64,000 nt of DNA from JAEUPI01 sp046348365 (GCA_046348365.1 JAXMEL010000002.1:124001-188000), one strand, 5' to 3'; shown: positions 1 to 9,096, counted from the stretch's first letter. Made by a program: numbers and translations. The notes: generated from the letters alone by a model not told the origin.

Positions 1-121
1 GCTCGGCCTGTTGCTCGCCGGTGGCGTCGAGCGCCGCGTCGAGCTGGCCCTGCATGCGCGTCTGGGCATTCCACGCCGTCTGCCCATGGCGCACGACGAA
101 CAGCCGCGTCGGCTCGTTCAC
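1..121 (-). CDS. Histidine phosphatase family protein (N-terminal part, cut by window edge)
   Basis: This is the first 40 codons of a minus-strand gene that runs off the left edge. It reads from a GTG at 121-119 and gives NEPTRLFVVRHGQTAWN, the RHG signature of the phosphoglycerate-mutase / histidine phosphatase superfamily, whose His forms the phospho-enzyme. The following MQGQLDAAL matches the usual 'QG..D.pL' stretch. It starts 13 bases after the stop of the YbhB-like gene and is probably last in that operon. The substrate cannot be told from this fragment. GTG is chosen because no in-frame ATG lies between it and the upstream stop codon. Confidence 0.82.
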   Translation of the reverse strand, partial: MNEPTRLFVVRHGQTAWNAQTRMQGQLDAALDATGEQQAE

Positions 122-134
122 GCGCGCACCGGGT

Positions 135-767
135 TCACGCGCGCATCAACCGCCGGTTCAGCGTGTAGGTGCCCGAGAGCGTGGCCTCGGCGAGCACCTT
201 CTCGGCCAGTGCCTGGCGCACTTGGGCGCCGGTGAAGGCACCCTCCACCGCGAGGCGGTCCACCGACACCGCGTACAGCGTGAACACGTAGTGGTGCACC
301 AGCGAATCGTTGAACGGCGGGAACGGGCCGTCGTAGCCGAAGTACTGCCCGGCCATCTGCGCATCGCCGGCGAACCAGCCGGTGTAGTCGTTGAGGCCGT
401 GGCGCGCGCCGTGCAGCGTGGCCGGCCCGGGCTTGCCGCGCGCGCTGAAGCCGCGGCTGAACTCGCCCTCGGCCAGCTGGCCCAGCGCCGGCGCGATGTC
501 GACCATCACCCAGTGAAAGAAGTCCACGCGCGGCAGATCGGCCGGCACCTCGCGGTCGGGCTTGTTCACGTCGTCGCCGCGGCTCGGCACGTCGAAGTCG
601 TGGCAGATCAGCACCAGCGAGCGCGTGCCCGTGGGCAGTTCGCTCCACGCCAGGTGCGGGCTCACGTTGTCGGAGAAGGTCACGCCGCCGCCGTCGGCGA
701 TGCGGCCGGCCGCGTAGCGCGCGGGGATCGCATCGCCGTTGGCCCAGCTCTGGCTCCAGAGTTTCAT
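135..767 (-). CDS. YbhB/YbcL family Raf kinase inhibitor-like protein
   Basis: A 210-residue protein of the phosphatidylethanolamine-binding (PEBP) fold, bacterial YbhB/YbcL branch. It carries the family ligand-pocket features: SDNVSPHLAWSELPTGTRSLVLICHDFD near residues 32-59, the later DFFHWVMVDIAP segment, and GYDGPFPPFNDSLVHHYVFTLYAV towards the C-terminus. It is somewhat longer than E. coli YbhB (about 160 residues). There is no signal peptide, so it is probably cytoplasmic. It lies 28 bases after the DUF1840 gene and 13 before the phosphatase start, all on one strand, so they look co-transcribed. The physiological role of bacterial members is not established. Confidence 0.9.
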   Translation of the reverse strand: MKLWSQSWANGDAIPARYAAGRIADGGGVTFSDNVSPHLAWSELPTGTRSLVLICHDFDVPSRGDDVNKPDREVPADLPRVDFFHWVMVDIAPALGQLAEGEFSRGFSARGKPGPATLHGARHGLNDYTGWFAGDAQMAGQYFGYDGPFPPFNDSLVHHYVFTLYAVSVDRLAVEGAFTGAQVRQALAEKVLAEATLSGTYTLNRRLMRA

Positions 768-795
768 GGTTCGGTCCTGTGGGAAGAGCGAGGCG

Positions 796-1095
796 CTACA
801 CGCCCCAGACGATCGGCTCGCCGGCGGCCTGCGCGCGCTTCATCATCTCGATCATCGGCCACACGCGCTGGCGCAGGCTCACCTTGTCGGCCCGCGGTGC
901 CGCCGGGCTGCTCGCGCGCTCGGCCTCCTCGGCGGCCACGGCCTGCTGCAGCTCGGCGATGGCGGCAAACATCACTTGCGGTTCGATGATGCCTTGCGGC
1001 GCGGGCTCGCGGCCGAGCAGCCGCAGCAGCTGGTCGCCGCTGGGCCCGAGCATGATCAGGTCGGCAGTGGCCTTGCTCTTGAACTTGTAGATCAT
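796..1095 (-). CDS. DUF1840 domain-containing protein
   Basis: A 99-residue protein beginning MIYKFKSKATADLIMLGPSGDQLLRLLG, the characteristic start of the DUF1840 family found mainly in Betaproteobacteria. The middle (GIIEPQVMFAAIAELQQAV) and the end (WPMIEMMKRAQAAGEPIVWGV) also follow the family pattern. No catalytic motif or membrane segment is visible and the function is unknown. It sits 20 bases downstream of the lipid methyltransferase and 28 bases upstream of the YbhB-like gene, in a minus-strand run. Confidence 0.9.
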   Translation of the reverse strand: MIYKFKSKATADLIMLGPSGDQLLRLLGREPAPQGIIEPQVMFAAIAELQQAVAAEEAERASSPAAPRADKVSLRQRVWPMIEMMKRAQAAGEPIVWGV

Positions 1096-1115
1096 CGCGC
1101 CGCGCGCTGCGTGCC

Positions 1116-2363
1116 TCAGCGGTACATGTAGCCGCGCTGGAAGGGGTAGCTCGATTGTGCACCGCGCATCGCGCCGTCATCGAGCTTGCCGCTCGGGCGG
1201 CCGGCGAGCATCTGGTTGAGCGAGATCCAGCCGTGCTCGAAGCTCATCGCCGAGCCGGCCAGGTACAGCCGGTAGGCGCGCACCACGGCGTCGCCGGTGA
1301 TCTCCATCGCGCGCGCCAGGCGCGACTCCAACGCGTCGGACCAGGCCCACAGCGTGCGCGCGTAGTGCGGCCGCAGGTTCTCCACGTCGAGCGGCTCGAG
1401 GCCGGCGTCGGCCATCACGCGCAGCACGTGCGACACGTGCAGCAGCTCGCCGCCAGGGAAGATGTAGCGCTCGATGAAGTCGCCGATGCCGGCGCCGAGC
1501 TGCGCGTTGCGCGTGCCGCCGGCGGTGATGCCGTGGTTCATCAGCAGGCCGCCCGGCCGCAGCAGGCGCCGGATCTTGCCGAAGTAGGTGGGCAGCATCG
1601 CGCGGCCCACGTGCTCGAACATGCCGATCGAGGCGATCTTGTCCCAGGGGTGATCCTCGGGCAGCGCGCGGTAGTCGAGCAGCTTCATCTCGACGCGCCC
1701 GGCCAGGCCCTTGGTCTCGATCAGGCGGTTCACGTAGGCGTGCTGGTTCTTCGACAGCGTGATGCCGGTGCCGCGCACGCCGTAGTGCTCGGCGGCCCAC
1801 AGCAGCAGGCCGCCCCAGCCGGCGCCGATGTCGAGAAAGCGCTCGCCCTCGCGCAGCATCAGCTTGCGGCACACATGGTCGAGCTTGGCCTCCTGCGCCT
1901 GCGCCAGCGGCATCGTGCCGTCGCGGTAGTAGGCGCAGGAGTACACGCGCCGCTCGTCGAGCCACAGCGCATAGAAGTCGTCCGACACGTCGTAGTGGAA
2001 CTGCACCTGCCTGGCGTCGGCCTCGGCGCTGTGGCGCGCGAGCGATTTGCCGTGGCGGATCAGCGAGCGCCACCAGGTGGAGCGCGTGCCGTCGGCGCGC
2101 GCCGGGTCGGCATCGAGCATCTGCGCGGCCACGGCCATCAGGTTGCGCATCGAGCCGTCGAGCTCGAGGCGGCCCTCGACGTAGTCTTCGGCCAGGCGGC
2201 CCACCTGCCCCGCGGCCAGATGGGCCAGCGGGCTCAGCTCCTTGAGCCGCAGCGTCACCGGCGCGTCGGCCGAGCCGATGCGCCGGCCGCCGGGCAGCTC
2301 GACCTGCGCCTGCGCTTGCAGCGAGGCGAACTTGCGTTCGATCAGGCTTTCGAGGGCGTTCAT
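1116..2363 (-). CDS. Cyclopropane-fatty-acyl-phospholipid synthase family methyltransferase
   Basis: A 415-residue class I SAM-dependent methyltransferase of the Cfa/Mycolic-acid-synthase family, which transfers a methylene or methyl group from S-adenosylmethionine to unsaturated acyl chains of membrane phospholipids. Visible motifs are FHYDVSDDFYALWL (about residues 122-135), the SAM-binding FLDIGAGWGGL (about 176-186), and SIGMFEHVG. The N-terminal 100 residues correspond to the small lipid-binding domain of Cfa. It heads a minus-strand run with DUF1840, YbhB-like and phosphatase genes. Whether it makes cyclopropane rings or another modified lipid is not decidable from sequence, so no symbol is given. 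Confidence 0.88.
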   Translation of the reverse strand: MNALESLIERKFASLQAQAQVELPGGRRIGSADAPVTLRLKELSPLAHLAAGQVGRLAEDYVEGRLELDGSMRNLMAVAAQMLDADPARADGTRSTWWRSLIRHGKSLARHSAEADARQVQFHYDVSDDFYALWLDERRVYSCAYYRDGTMPLAQAQEAKLDHVCRKLMLREGERFLDIGAGWGGLLLWAAEHYGVRGTGITLSKNQHAYVNRLIETKGLAGRVEMKLLDYRALPEDHPWDKIASIGMFEHVGRAMLPTYFGKIRRLLRPGGLLMNHGITAGGTRNAQLGAGIGDFIERYIFPGGELLHVSHVLRVMADAGLEPLDVENLRPHYARTLWAWSDALESRLARAMEITGDAVVRAYRLYLAGSAMSFEHGWISLNQMLAGRPSGKLDDGAMRGAQSSYPFQRGYMYR

Positions 2364-2492
2364 GGCGGCCGCAAGAGCCTGCCATGTTGTGGCAAACGGC
2401 GCGCCCGCGCAATTGGTGACCCTGCCCGCCGCCGGGGCCGGCCGACGCGCTGTTGCGCAGGCTCAAGCGGTGCCGGCTGCGCCGCGTTCGCG

Positions 2493-4634
2493 TCAGTCGC
2501 CGACCACGCGCAGCCGTCGCCGGCTGCCGGCCTGCGCGTGCAGCCGCTCCTCGAAGCTCACGGCGTCGAGCGCCGGCGCCACCAGGAAGCCCTGCAGCTG
2601 GTCGCAGCCCTCGCGCGCCAGGTACTGGCGCTGCGCCTCGGTCTCCACACCCTCGGCGATCACCTTGAGGCTGAGCGCGCGCGCCATCTGGATGATGGCG
2701 TGCACGATGCCCGCGTCGCTGTCGTCGCCGGGCACGCCGCGGATGAAGCTGCGGTCGATCTTGAGCTTCTCGATCGGGAAGCGCTTCAGGTACGCCAGGC
2801 TCGAGTAGCCGGTGCCGAAGTCGTCGATCGCCAGCCGCACGCCCAGGTGCGCCAGCGAATCGAGCCGCTGCAGCGCCTCGCCGGCGTCGCGCACGAGGAT
2901 CGATTCGGTCAGCTCCAGCTCCAGCAGCGAGCCCGGCAGCTCGGCCTCGCGCAGCGCCTGCGCCACGCGGTCGACGAAGTCGGCCTGCTGGAACTGCAGC
3001 GCCGACACGTTGACCGCGATCGGCAGCGCGAAGCCGCGGCTGCGCCACAACGCGGCCTGGCGCACGGCCTGGCCGAGCACCCAGTCGCCGATGGCGATGA
3101 TGAAGCCCGACTCCTCGGCCACCGGAATGAACTGGCCCGGCGGCACGTCACCCAGCTCGGGGTCGCGCCAGCGGATCAGCGCCTCGGCGCCGACGATGGT
3201 GTCTTGCGCGATGTCGAGCTGCGGCTGGTAGGCGAGGCGGAAGCGGTTGGCCGCCAGCGCCTGGCGCATCGCATGGTCCAGCCGCATGCGGCGGCGCAGG
3301 TCGGCATCGTGCCCTTGCTGATGGAAGCGGAAGGCGGCGCGGCCGCCGAGCTTGGCCTCCTTCATCGCCGTCTCGGCATGGCGCATCAGCGTGCCGGCAT
3401 CGGTGGCGTCGCTGGGCAGCAGGGCAATGCCCACGCTGCAGGTGAGCGTGAACTGCGTGCCCTCGAGCGTGTAGGCGCGGCCGGTGGCCTCGAGCACGCG
3501 CAGCGCCGCCGTCTCGGCACCGCGGTGGTCGGCACCCTGCACCAGCATCGCGAACTGGTCGCCGCCCACGCGGGCCAGCATGTCGCCCTGGCGCAGGCAA
3601 GTGCGGATGCGGTCGGCCACCTCCTCGAGCACGCGGTCGCCGGTGGCCATGCCGAGGCTGTCGTTGATCTGCTTGAAGCGGTCGAGGTCCAGCAGCAGCA
3701 GCGCGAGCCGGCTGCCGTCGTGGCGCGCCCAGGTGATGGCGCGTTCGAGCGCGTCGGCGAAATGCCGGCGGTTGGGCAGGTTGGTCAGCGCATCGGTGGT
3801 GGCCAGCGCCTCGATGCGGCGATCGGCCTTGACGATCTCGGTGCGGTCGCGAAACGCCCACACGCGGCCGATCGGCCGGCCGCGGCTGATCTGCGGCTGC
3901 GTCACCATCTCGAGCGTCTGGCCCGACAGCAGCTGCACCGGCTCGTGCGCGCGCATCAGCGCCGAATCCTGCAGCGCGGCAAGGCGGCGCTGGTAGCTGC
4001 GCGCATCGGTCACGCTGCGGCGCATCCAGTCGAACACGGCGTCGTCCTGGTGGCCGCTGAGCAGATCCTCGGGCATGCCCCAGATGGTGGCGAAGCGCCG
4101 GTTGAAGGCGCGGATGCGGCCGGCGAGGTCGGTCACCAAGATGCCGTCGGCGGTGGACTCCAGCGTCGCCTGCAGCTCGGCGAGCAGGGTCTCGCGCTCG
4201 GTGGCCGCGCGCAGGGTTTCGGTGCGGTCGTGCACGCTGACCAGGTAATGCGCCGGCTCGCGCCCGGCCAGCGCCAGCGGCGCGATGCTGCGCGACACCT
4301 GCACCAGGCGGCCGTCGGCGCTCATCGCCACGGCCTCGGAATTCAGGCGCGCCGGGCGGCCGGCGCACACCTCGTCCCAGAACGCCAGGTCTTCGGGCGA
4401 GCCCACCAGATCGAGCGCATCGAGGCGTTCGAGCGCCGACGGCGGCAGCGCCAGCAGCGACACCGCGGCGCTGTTGATCGCCACCACGCGCAGGCCCGGT
4501 GCCTCGACGATCCACGCCGCGTCGGGCAGCGTGTCGAGCATCGCGCGCCAAGCGCCGAGCGCGGCCGGCCCGCGCGCGCGCCGGGGCGCCGCCGGCGCGT
4601 CGCCGCCATCGGCCCGCCGTTCGGCAATGCTCAT
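2493..4634 (-). CDS. PAS-PAS-GGDEF-EAL cyclic-di-GMP signalling protein
   Basis: A 713-residue protein with two PAS-like sensor regions (about 30-135 and 150-275), a GGDEF domain (about 285-440) and an EAL domain (about 455-700). The EAL part looks catalytically complete: GAEALIRW, LELTES, DDFGTGYSSL and IAEGVETEAQ are all present, so c-di-GMP phosphodiesterase activity is expected. The GGDEF signature reads GGDQF, an atypical fourth position, so cyclase activity is doubtful and the domain may be regulatory. No membrane segment is seen. The ATG at 4634 overlaps the TGA of the HD-GYP gene (ATGA), which fixes the start and implies translational coupling. Confidence 0.93.
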   Translation of the reverse strand: MSIAERRADGGDAPAAPRRARGPAALGAWRAMLDTLPDAAWIVEAPGLRVVAINSAAVSLLALPPSALERLDALDLVGSPEDLAFWDEVCAGRPARLNSEAVAMSADGRLVQVSRSIAPLALAGREPAHYLVSVHDRTETLRAATERETLLAELQATLESTADGILVTDLAGRIRAFNRRFATIWGMPEDLLSGHQDDAVFDWMRRSVTDARSYQRRLAALQDSALMRAHEPVQLLSGQTLEMVTQPQISRGRPIGRVWAFRDRTEIVKADRRIEALATTDALTNLPNRRHFADALERAITWARHDGSRLALLLLDLDRFKQINDSLGMATGDRVLEEVADRIRTCLRQGDMLARVGGDQFAMLVQGADHRGAETAALRVLEATGRAYTLEGTQFTLTCSVGIALLPSDATDAGTLMRHAETAMKEAKLGGRAAFRFHQQGHDADLRRRMRLDHAMRQALAANRFRLAYQPQLDIAQDTIVGAEALIRWRDPELGDVPPGQFIPVAEESGFIIAIGDWVLGQAVRQAALWRSRGFALPIAVNVSALQFQQADFVDRVAQALREAELPGSLLELELTESILVRDAGEALQRLDSLAHLGVRLAIDDFGTGYSSLAYLKRFPIEKLKIDRSFIRGVPGDDSDAGIVHAIIQMARALSLKVIAEGVETEAQRQYLAREGCDQLQGFLVAPALDAVSFEERLHAQAGSRRRLRVVGD

Positions 4635-5947
4635 GCCGCCTGCTCCTGGCCGAAGCTCGATGTCGCGGTGCCCGCAGGCTCGAAGAAGTAGATCACGCGC
4701 TGCCGCGGCGACAGGTATTGCAGCGCCGGCGCGGGCAGCTGCTGCGGCCGCAGGCTGCGGCGGATGCCGAGATCGTTCTCGCGCTCGAGGTTGAGGTGCA
4801 GCGCCTCGGCGGCCGGCACGTCGGGGTCGTAGACGATCACCCGCGGCTTGAGCGGCCGCGTGGAGTTCACGTTGGTCACCAGCGCGTAGCGCTCGTCGGT
4901 CAGCTGCACCACCGAGCCCGGCGGATAGACGCCCATCATGCGGATGAAGGCATTGAGCATCGAGGCGTCGAACTTGCTCTTGGTCTGCGCGAAGATCAGC
5001 GACAGCGCCTCGTGCGGCGTCAGCGCCTGCGCGGCCTGCGCGGGCTCGCACAGGTTGTCGTAGCGGTTGACCAGCGCCACGATGCGCGCGGCGGCACTCA
5101 TCTTGTCGACGCCCAGCTTGAGCGGAAAGCCGCTGCCGTCGGCCATCTCGTGGTGCTGGGCGATCACCAGCAGCGCGCCCGGGCTCAGGCCGATGCGCTT
5201 GCCCTGGGCCACGCCGCGCGCCACGTGCTCGCGGTAGGCCGCCACGTCGGCCACGCTGGCCTGCGGATCGGCCTGCCGCACGCGCTCGGGCTGCTCGAGC
5301 TTGCCCACGTCGTGCAGCAGCGCGCCGACGCCCACGTCGAGCATCTCGGCCTCGGAGAAACCGAACACCCGGCCCATCAGCATCGAGATCACCGCGACGT
5401 TGAGGGCGTGGGCGGTCGCGCGGTCGCCCTGCACCTCCGACAGCACGCGGATGCAGACCTCACCGTCGACCATCATCTTGCCCATCAGCGCGCGCGTCAG
5501 CCCCACGGTGGCCTCGCGTGCGAACTGCGGCTGCTCGAGCACCTGGTCGGACGCGGTCTGCCAGGCCTTGGCCGCCTCGTTGTACTGGCGCGTGCACACG
5601 GCGGTGGCCTCGTGCTGCGCGCTCAGGCGCTCGCGCCGCTCGCGCGAGCGGCGCTGCTCGGGCGTTTCGTCGCGCAGGGCGCGCGCCGGCTCGGGCTCGC
5701 CGCCGGCTGCGTCGGCCACGCCCGGCGATGCTGCGCCGGCTGCGGTGGGCGTGCCCGGCTCGTCGTCGAGCGCGCTCTTGTCGGGGCTCCAGCGCACGCG
5801 GTCCAGCCCCAGGCCACGGATGGTGGCGATCTGCTCGGGCGAGGCGATCTTGAAGCTCGACAGCGCGAACGGATGCGCCCACCAGGCAAGGTCCAGATGC
5901 ACGAACATGCCGACCCTAAGGTCGTTGACGCCGATGCTGGTCGACAC
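4631..5947 (-). CDS. HD-GYP domain phosphodiesterase with N-terminal DUF3391
   Basis: A 438-residue protein. The N-terminus (VNDLRVGMFVHLDLAWWAHPF, then IASPEQIATIRGLGLDRVRW) is the DUF3391 module that often precedes HD-GYP domains. The HD-GYP domain follows, with LLHDVGKLE and the HHEMADGSGFPLKLG signature; the GYP tripeptide is present as GFP. The family hydrolyses c-di-GMP to pGpG or GMP with a metal centre. The start is the GTG at 5947, chosen because the family module begins a few residues later; a longer frame upstream codes an Arg-rich stretch unlike the family. It is the first gene of a two-gene operon with the GGDEF-EAL protein. Confidence 0.9.
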   Translation of the reverse strand: MSTSIGVNDLRVGMFVHLDLAWWAHPFALSSFKIASPEQIATIRGLGLDRVRWSPDKSALDDEPGTPTAAGAASPGVADAAGGEPEPARALRDETPEQRRSRERRERLSAQHEATAVCTRQYNEAAKAWQTASDQVLEQPQFAREATVGLTRALMGKMMVDGEVCIRVLSEVQGDRATAHALNVAVISMLMGRVFGFSEAEMLDVGVGALLHDVGKLEQPERVRQADPQASVADVAAYREHVARGVAQGKRIGLSPGALLVIAQHHEMADGSGFPLKLGVDKMSAAARIVALVNRYDNLCEPAQAAQALTPHEALSLIFAQTKSKFDASMLNAFIRMMGVYPPGSVVQLTDERYALVTNVNSTRPLKPRVIVYDPDVPAAEALHLNLERENDLGIRRSLRPQQLPAPALQYLSPRQRVIYFFEPAGTATSSFGQEQAA

Positions 5948-6098
5948 GGTTGCGGTCCCGTCGCTGCGGCGGGCCCGACATGGGCCGCCCAGGGCCCTAG
6001 ATCGGCAAGCCGGCGCGCGAACTTGAACCGCAAAGCCGGCACTGTGTCGCACGCCGCGCCGCCGGCGCGGGGCCCGCGCGTGCAGCCGGTGACCGCGG

Positions 6099-6539
6099 CT
6101 ACCTCTGGATACGCGTCGACAGCACGATCGCCGAGGTGGTGCGCTCAACGCCGTCGAGCGTGCCGATGCGGTCGATCAGCGCGTCGAGCTCGCCGATCGA
6201 CGCGGCGGCCACCACCGCGATCAGGTCGAACGGCCCGCTCACCGAATGCAGCGTGCGCACCTCGGGAATGCGGCGCAGCGCGAGCTCGATCGGCGCCGCC
6301 TTGCGCGGCTCCAGCGTGATGAGGATGTGGGCACGCACCAGCGCGGCCTCCTCGTCGGCATGCGCCGTCACCGTGTAGCCGGCGATGGCGCGGCTGCGCT
6401 CCAGCCGCGCCAGCCGGCTCTGCACCGTGGTGCGCGAGAGCTTCAGGCGCCGGGCCAGTTCGGCCGTGGGCGCGCGGGCGTTCTCGCGCAGCAGCGCGAG
6501 CAGGGCGCGGTCGGTGTCGTCGAGCAGGGTTCGGCTCAT
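6099..6539 (-). CDS. Lrp/AsnC family transcriptional regulator
   Basis: A 146-residue regulator. The N-terminal winged helix-turn-helix (LDDTDRALLALLRENARAPTAELARRLKLSRTTVQSRLARLE) is followed by the ligand-binding RAM domain (VRAHILITLEPRKAAPIELALRRIPEVRTLHSVSGPFDLIAVV). This is the normal size and layout of Lrp/AsnC proteins, which form octamers and respond to amino acids. It is divergent from the saccharopine-dehydrogenase-like gene with 120 bases between them, and that gap contains an inverted repeat that could be its operator. It probably controls that neighbour, itself, or both; the amino-acid ligand cannot be read from the sequence, though lysine metabolism is a reasonable guess. Confidence 0.93.
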   Translation of the reverse strand: MSRTLLDDTDRALLALLRENARAPTAELARRLKLSRTTVQSRLARLERSRAIAGYTVTAHADEEAALVRAHILITLEPRKAAPIELALRRIPEVRTLHSVSGPFDLIAVVAAASIGELDALIDRIGTLDGVERTTSAIVLSTRIQR

Positions 6540-6550
6540 TGCCGGCCAGT

Positions 6551-6567
6551 ATCGGCGATTTGCCGAT
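6551..6567. promoter_or_regulatory. Inverted repeat in Lrp / dehydrogenase divergent promoter
   Basis: ATCGGC-gattt-GCCGAT is a perfect 6-bp inverted repeat with a 5-base spacer, starting 12 bases upstream of the lrp-like ATG. CAGT and ACTG flank it, extending the symmetry imperfectly. Its place between divergent genes suggests an operator for the Lrp-type protein; this is inference from position. Confidence 0.4.
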
Positions 6568-6659
6568 TTACTGCGGGCGTATCGTCTGGCTGACTTGTTC
6601 AGTTTGCCGCTGTTCTGACGAAAATCAACCCATCACCGACCCACCCTTCGGAGACCGCG

Positions 6660-7766
6660 ATGACCCACCCCGTGCTCGTGATCGGCGCCGGCAAGATCGG
6701 CCAGGTGGTGGCCGACCTGCTGGCCCGCGCCCCCGGCCGCGACTACAGCGTCACGCTGGCCGACCGCAACGAACTCGCGCTCGCCGCGGCCGGCTGCGGG
6801 CCCGAGGTCGGCACGCGCGTGCTCGATGTCGGCGAGCCCGGCGCGCTGCACGCCGCGCTGTCCGGGCAGTTCGCCGTGGTCAGTGCCGCGCCGTTCCATC
6901 TCACGATGGGCATCGCCGACGCGGCTCGCGCGGCCGGCATCCACTATCTCGATCTCACGGAAGACGTGGCCAGCACGCGCCACATCCGCGCGCTGGCGCA
7001 GGGCGCCGATCGCGCGTTCGTGCCGCAGTGCGGCCTGGCGCCGGGCTTCATCTCGATCGTCGCGGCCGACCTGGCGCGGCGCTTCGACAAGCTCGACAGC
7101 GTGCGCATGCGCGTCGGCGCACTGCCGGCCTACCCGAGCAACGCGCTGAACTACAACCTCACCTGGAGCACCGAGGGCGTCATCAACGAGTACATCGAGC
7201 CCTGCGAAGCCATCGTCGAGGGCAAGCGCACCGAGGTGCCGGCGCTCGAGGAGCGCGAGGAGTTCGCGCTCGACGGCGTGCTCTACGAGGCCTTCAACAC
7301 CTCGGGCGGCCTCGGCACGCTGGCCGAGACGCTGGAAGGGCGCGTGCGCACGCTCAACTACCGCACCATCCGCTACCCCGGCCACGCGGCGATCATGAAG
7401 GCGCTGCTGCACGACCTGCGGCTGCGCGAGCGCCGCGACCTGCTGAAGGACATTCTCGAACACGCGGTGCCGGCGACGATGCAGGACGTGGTGGTCATCT
7501 TCGTCACCGCCAGCGGCTGGTGCGACGGCCGCCTGATGCAGGAGACCTACGCGCGCAAGATCTACGCGCAGCCGCTGGCCGGCCGCATGAGGAGCGCGAT
7601 CCAGGTCACCACCGCCAGCAGCGCCTGCGCGATGCTCGACCTGCTGGCGCACGGCGCGCTGCCGACGGCAGGCTTCGTGCGCCAGGAAGACGTGAGCCTC
7701 GACGCCTTCCTCGCCAATCGCTTCGGCAGCGTCTACGCGCCGATCGACCAGCTGCGCGCGGCCTGA
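6660..7766 (+). CDS. Saccharopine dehydrogenase family protein
   Basis: A 368-residue oxidoreductase with an N-terminal Rossmann fold (VLVIGAGKIGQVVADLLA, residues 5-22, then VTLADRN) and the Sacchrp_dh_NADP arrangement of the saccharopine dehydrogenase / homospermidine synthase superfamily. Later segments such as ECGLAPG-like QCGLAPGFISIVAADLA, LPAYPSNALNYNLTWSTEGVINEYIEPCE and RYPGHAAIMKALL are typical of lysine-pathway members. Family enzymes reduce or oxidise the imine link between lysine and a keto acid. It stands alone, divergent from an Lrp-type regulator. The exact substrate is inferred only at family level. Confidence 0.85.
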   Translation: MTHPVLVIGAGKIGQVVADLLARAPGRDYSVTLADRNELALAAAGCGPEVGTRVLDVGEPGALHAALSGQFAVVSAAPFHLTMGIADAARAAGIHYLDLTEDVASTRHIRALAQGADRAFVPQCGLAPGFISIVAADLARRFDKLDSVRMRVGALPAYPSNALNYNLTWSTEGVINEYIEPCEAIVEGKRTEVPALEEREEFALDGVLYEAFNTSGGLGTLAETLEGRVRTLNYRTIRYPGHAAIMKALLHDLRLRERRDLLKDILEHAVPATMQDVVVIFVTASGWCDGRLMQETYARKIYAQPLAGRMRSAIQVTTASSACAMLDLLAHGALPTAGFVRQEDVSLDAFLANRFGSVYAPIDQLRAA

Positions 7767-7898
7767 CACCACGCGCCGCCGGCAGGCCGTTTGCGGCTCT
7801 GCGGCGGGCTCGCCGTCTTCGGTACAGTGCGCGTGCTCGCGCGCGGCCGGCGCATCGCGCCTGGCCGGCGCCGATGCCATCGAAAGAAGAGGATCCCC

Positions 7899-9065
7899 AT
7901 GCGCACCCAGGTCGCCATCGTCGGCGCGGGCCCGTCGGGCCTGCTGCTCGGTGCCCTGCTCACCCGGGCAGGCATCGACAACGTCATCGTCGAGCAGCGC
8001 AGCCCCGAGTACGTGCTCGGCCGCATCCGCGCCGGCGTGCTCGAGCAGGTGGCGGTGGACCTGCTCGACGAGGTGGGCGTGGGCGCGCGCATGCATGCCG
8101 AGGGCCTGCCGCACGACGGCTTCGACCTTTGCTTCGACGGCGAGCGCCACCGCATCGACCTGCACGGCCTGACCGGCAAGCGCGTGATGGTCTACGGCCA
8201 GACCGAGGTCACGCGCGACCTGATGGACGCGCGCCGCGCGAGCGGCCGGCCCACGATCTACGACGCCGCCGACGTGAGCGTGCACGACTTCGACGGCAAG
8301 GCGCCGCGCGTGCGCTACGTGAAGGACGGCGCCGCGCACGAGATCAGCTGCGACGTGATCGCCGGCTGCGACGGCTTTCACGGCGTGTGCCGCGCCAGCG
8401 TGCCCAAGGATCGCATCGCGCTGCACGAGAAGGTCTACCCCTTCGGCTGGCTCGGGTTGCTGGCCGACGTGCCGCCGGTTTCGCACGAGCTGATCTACGT
8501 GAACCACGAGCGCGGCTTCGCGCTGTGTAGCCAGCGCAGCCGCACGCGCAGCCGCTACTACGTGCAGTGCTCGCTCGACGACAAGGTGGAGGACTGGTCC
8601 GACGACGCGTTCTGGGCCGAGCTGAAGCGCCGCCTGCCCGCGGCCACCGCGGCACAACTCGTCACCGGTACCTCGATCGAGAAGAGCATCGCGCCGCTGC
8701 GCAGCTTCGTGGCTGAGCCGCTGCGCTTCGGGCGCCTGTTCCTCGCCGGCGACGCCGGCCACATCGTGCCGCCCACCGGCGCCAAGGGCCTGAACCTCGC
8801 GGCCACCGACGTGGGCTACCTGTCGCAGTCGATCACCGAGTTCTACAAGGGCAGCGAGCGCGGCCTGGCGAGCTACTCCGAGCGCTGCCTGCGCCGCATC
8901 TGGCGTGCCGAGCGCTTCTCGTGGTGGATGACGCAGCTGATGCACCGCTTCCCCGAGGCCGGCAGCTTCGGCCAGAAGATGCAGTGGGCCGAGCTGGACT
9001 ACCTGGTGCACTCCGACGCGGCGATGAAGGTGCTGGCCGAGAACTACGTGGGCCTGCCGCTCTGA
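7899..9065 (+). CDS. pobA: 4-hydroxybenzoate 3-monooxygenase
   Basis: A 388-residue FAD monooxygenase that converts 4-hydroxybenzoate to protocatechuate with NADPH and oxygen, feeding the protocatechuate ring-cleavage pathway. The match to PobA runs the whole length: VAIVGAGPSGLLLG (dinucleotide fold), EYVLGRIRAGVLEQ, VYGQTEVTRDLM, AGCDGFHG, RSRYYVQ, and FLAGDAGHIVPPTGAKGLNLA (FAD ribityl site). The length is normal (about 390). ATG 7899 is preceded by a good ribosome site (aagaagagga). No pobR-type regulator is adjacent. The M20 peptidase gene starts 31 bases downstream. Confidence 0.96.
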   Translation: MRTQVAIVGAGPSGLLLGALLTRAGIDNVIVEQRSPEYVLGRIRAGVLEQVAVDLLDEVGVGARMHAEGLPHDGFDLCFDGERHRIDLHGLTGKRVMVYGQTEVTRDLMDARRASGRPTIYDAADVSVHDFDGKAPRVRYVKDGAAHEISCDVIAGCDGFHGVCRASVPKDRIALHEKVYPFGWLGLLADVPPVSHELIYVNHERGFALCSQRSRTRSRYYVQCSLDDKVEDWSDDAFWAELKRRLPAATAAQLVTGTSIEKSIAPLRSFVAEPLRFGRLFLAGDAGHIVPPTGAKGLNLAATDVGYLSQSITEFYKGSERGLASYSERCLRRIWRAERFSWWMTQLMHRFPEAGSFGQKMQWAELDYLVHSDAAMKVLAENYVGLPL

Positions 9066-9096
9066 GGCGCGGTCCGCATCGGCTGCAGGTGAGCCC

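Noticed and set aside
1155..4691. Long plus-strand open frame opposite the lipid methyltransferase and GGDEF-EAL genes
   Set aside because: Low-complexity Arg/His/Ala-rich translation with no recognisable motif; the minus-strand proteins are well-defined.
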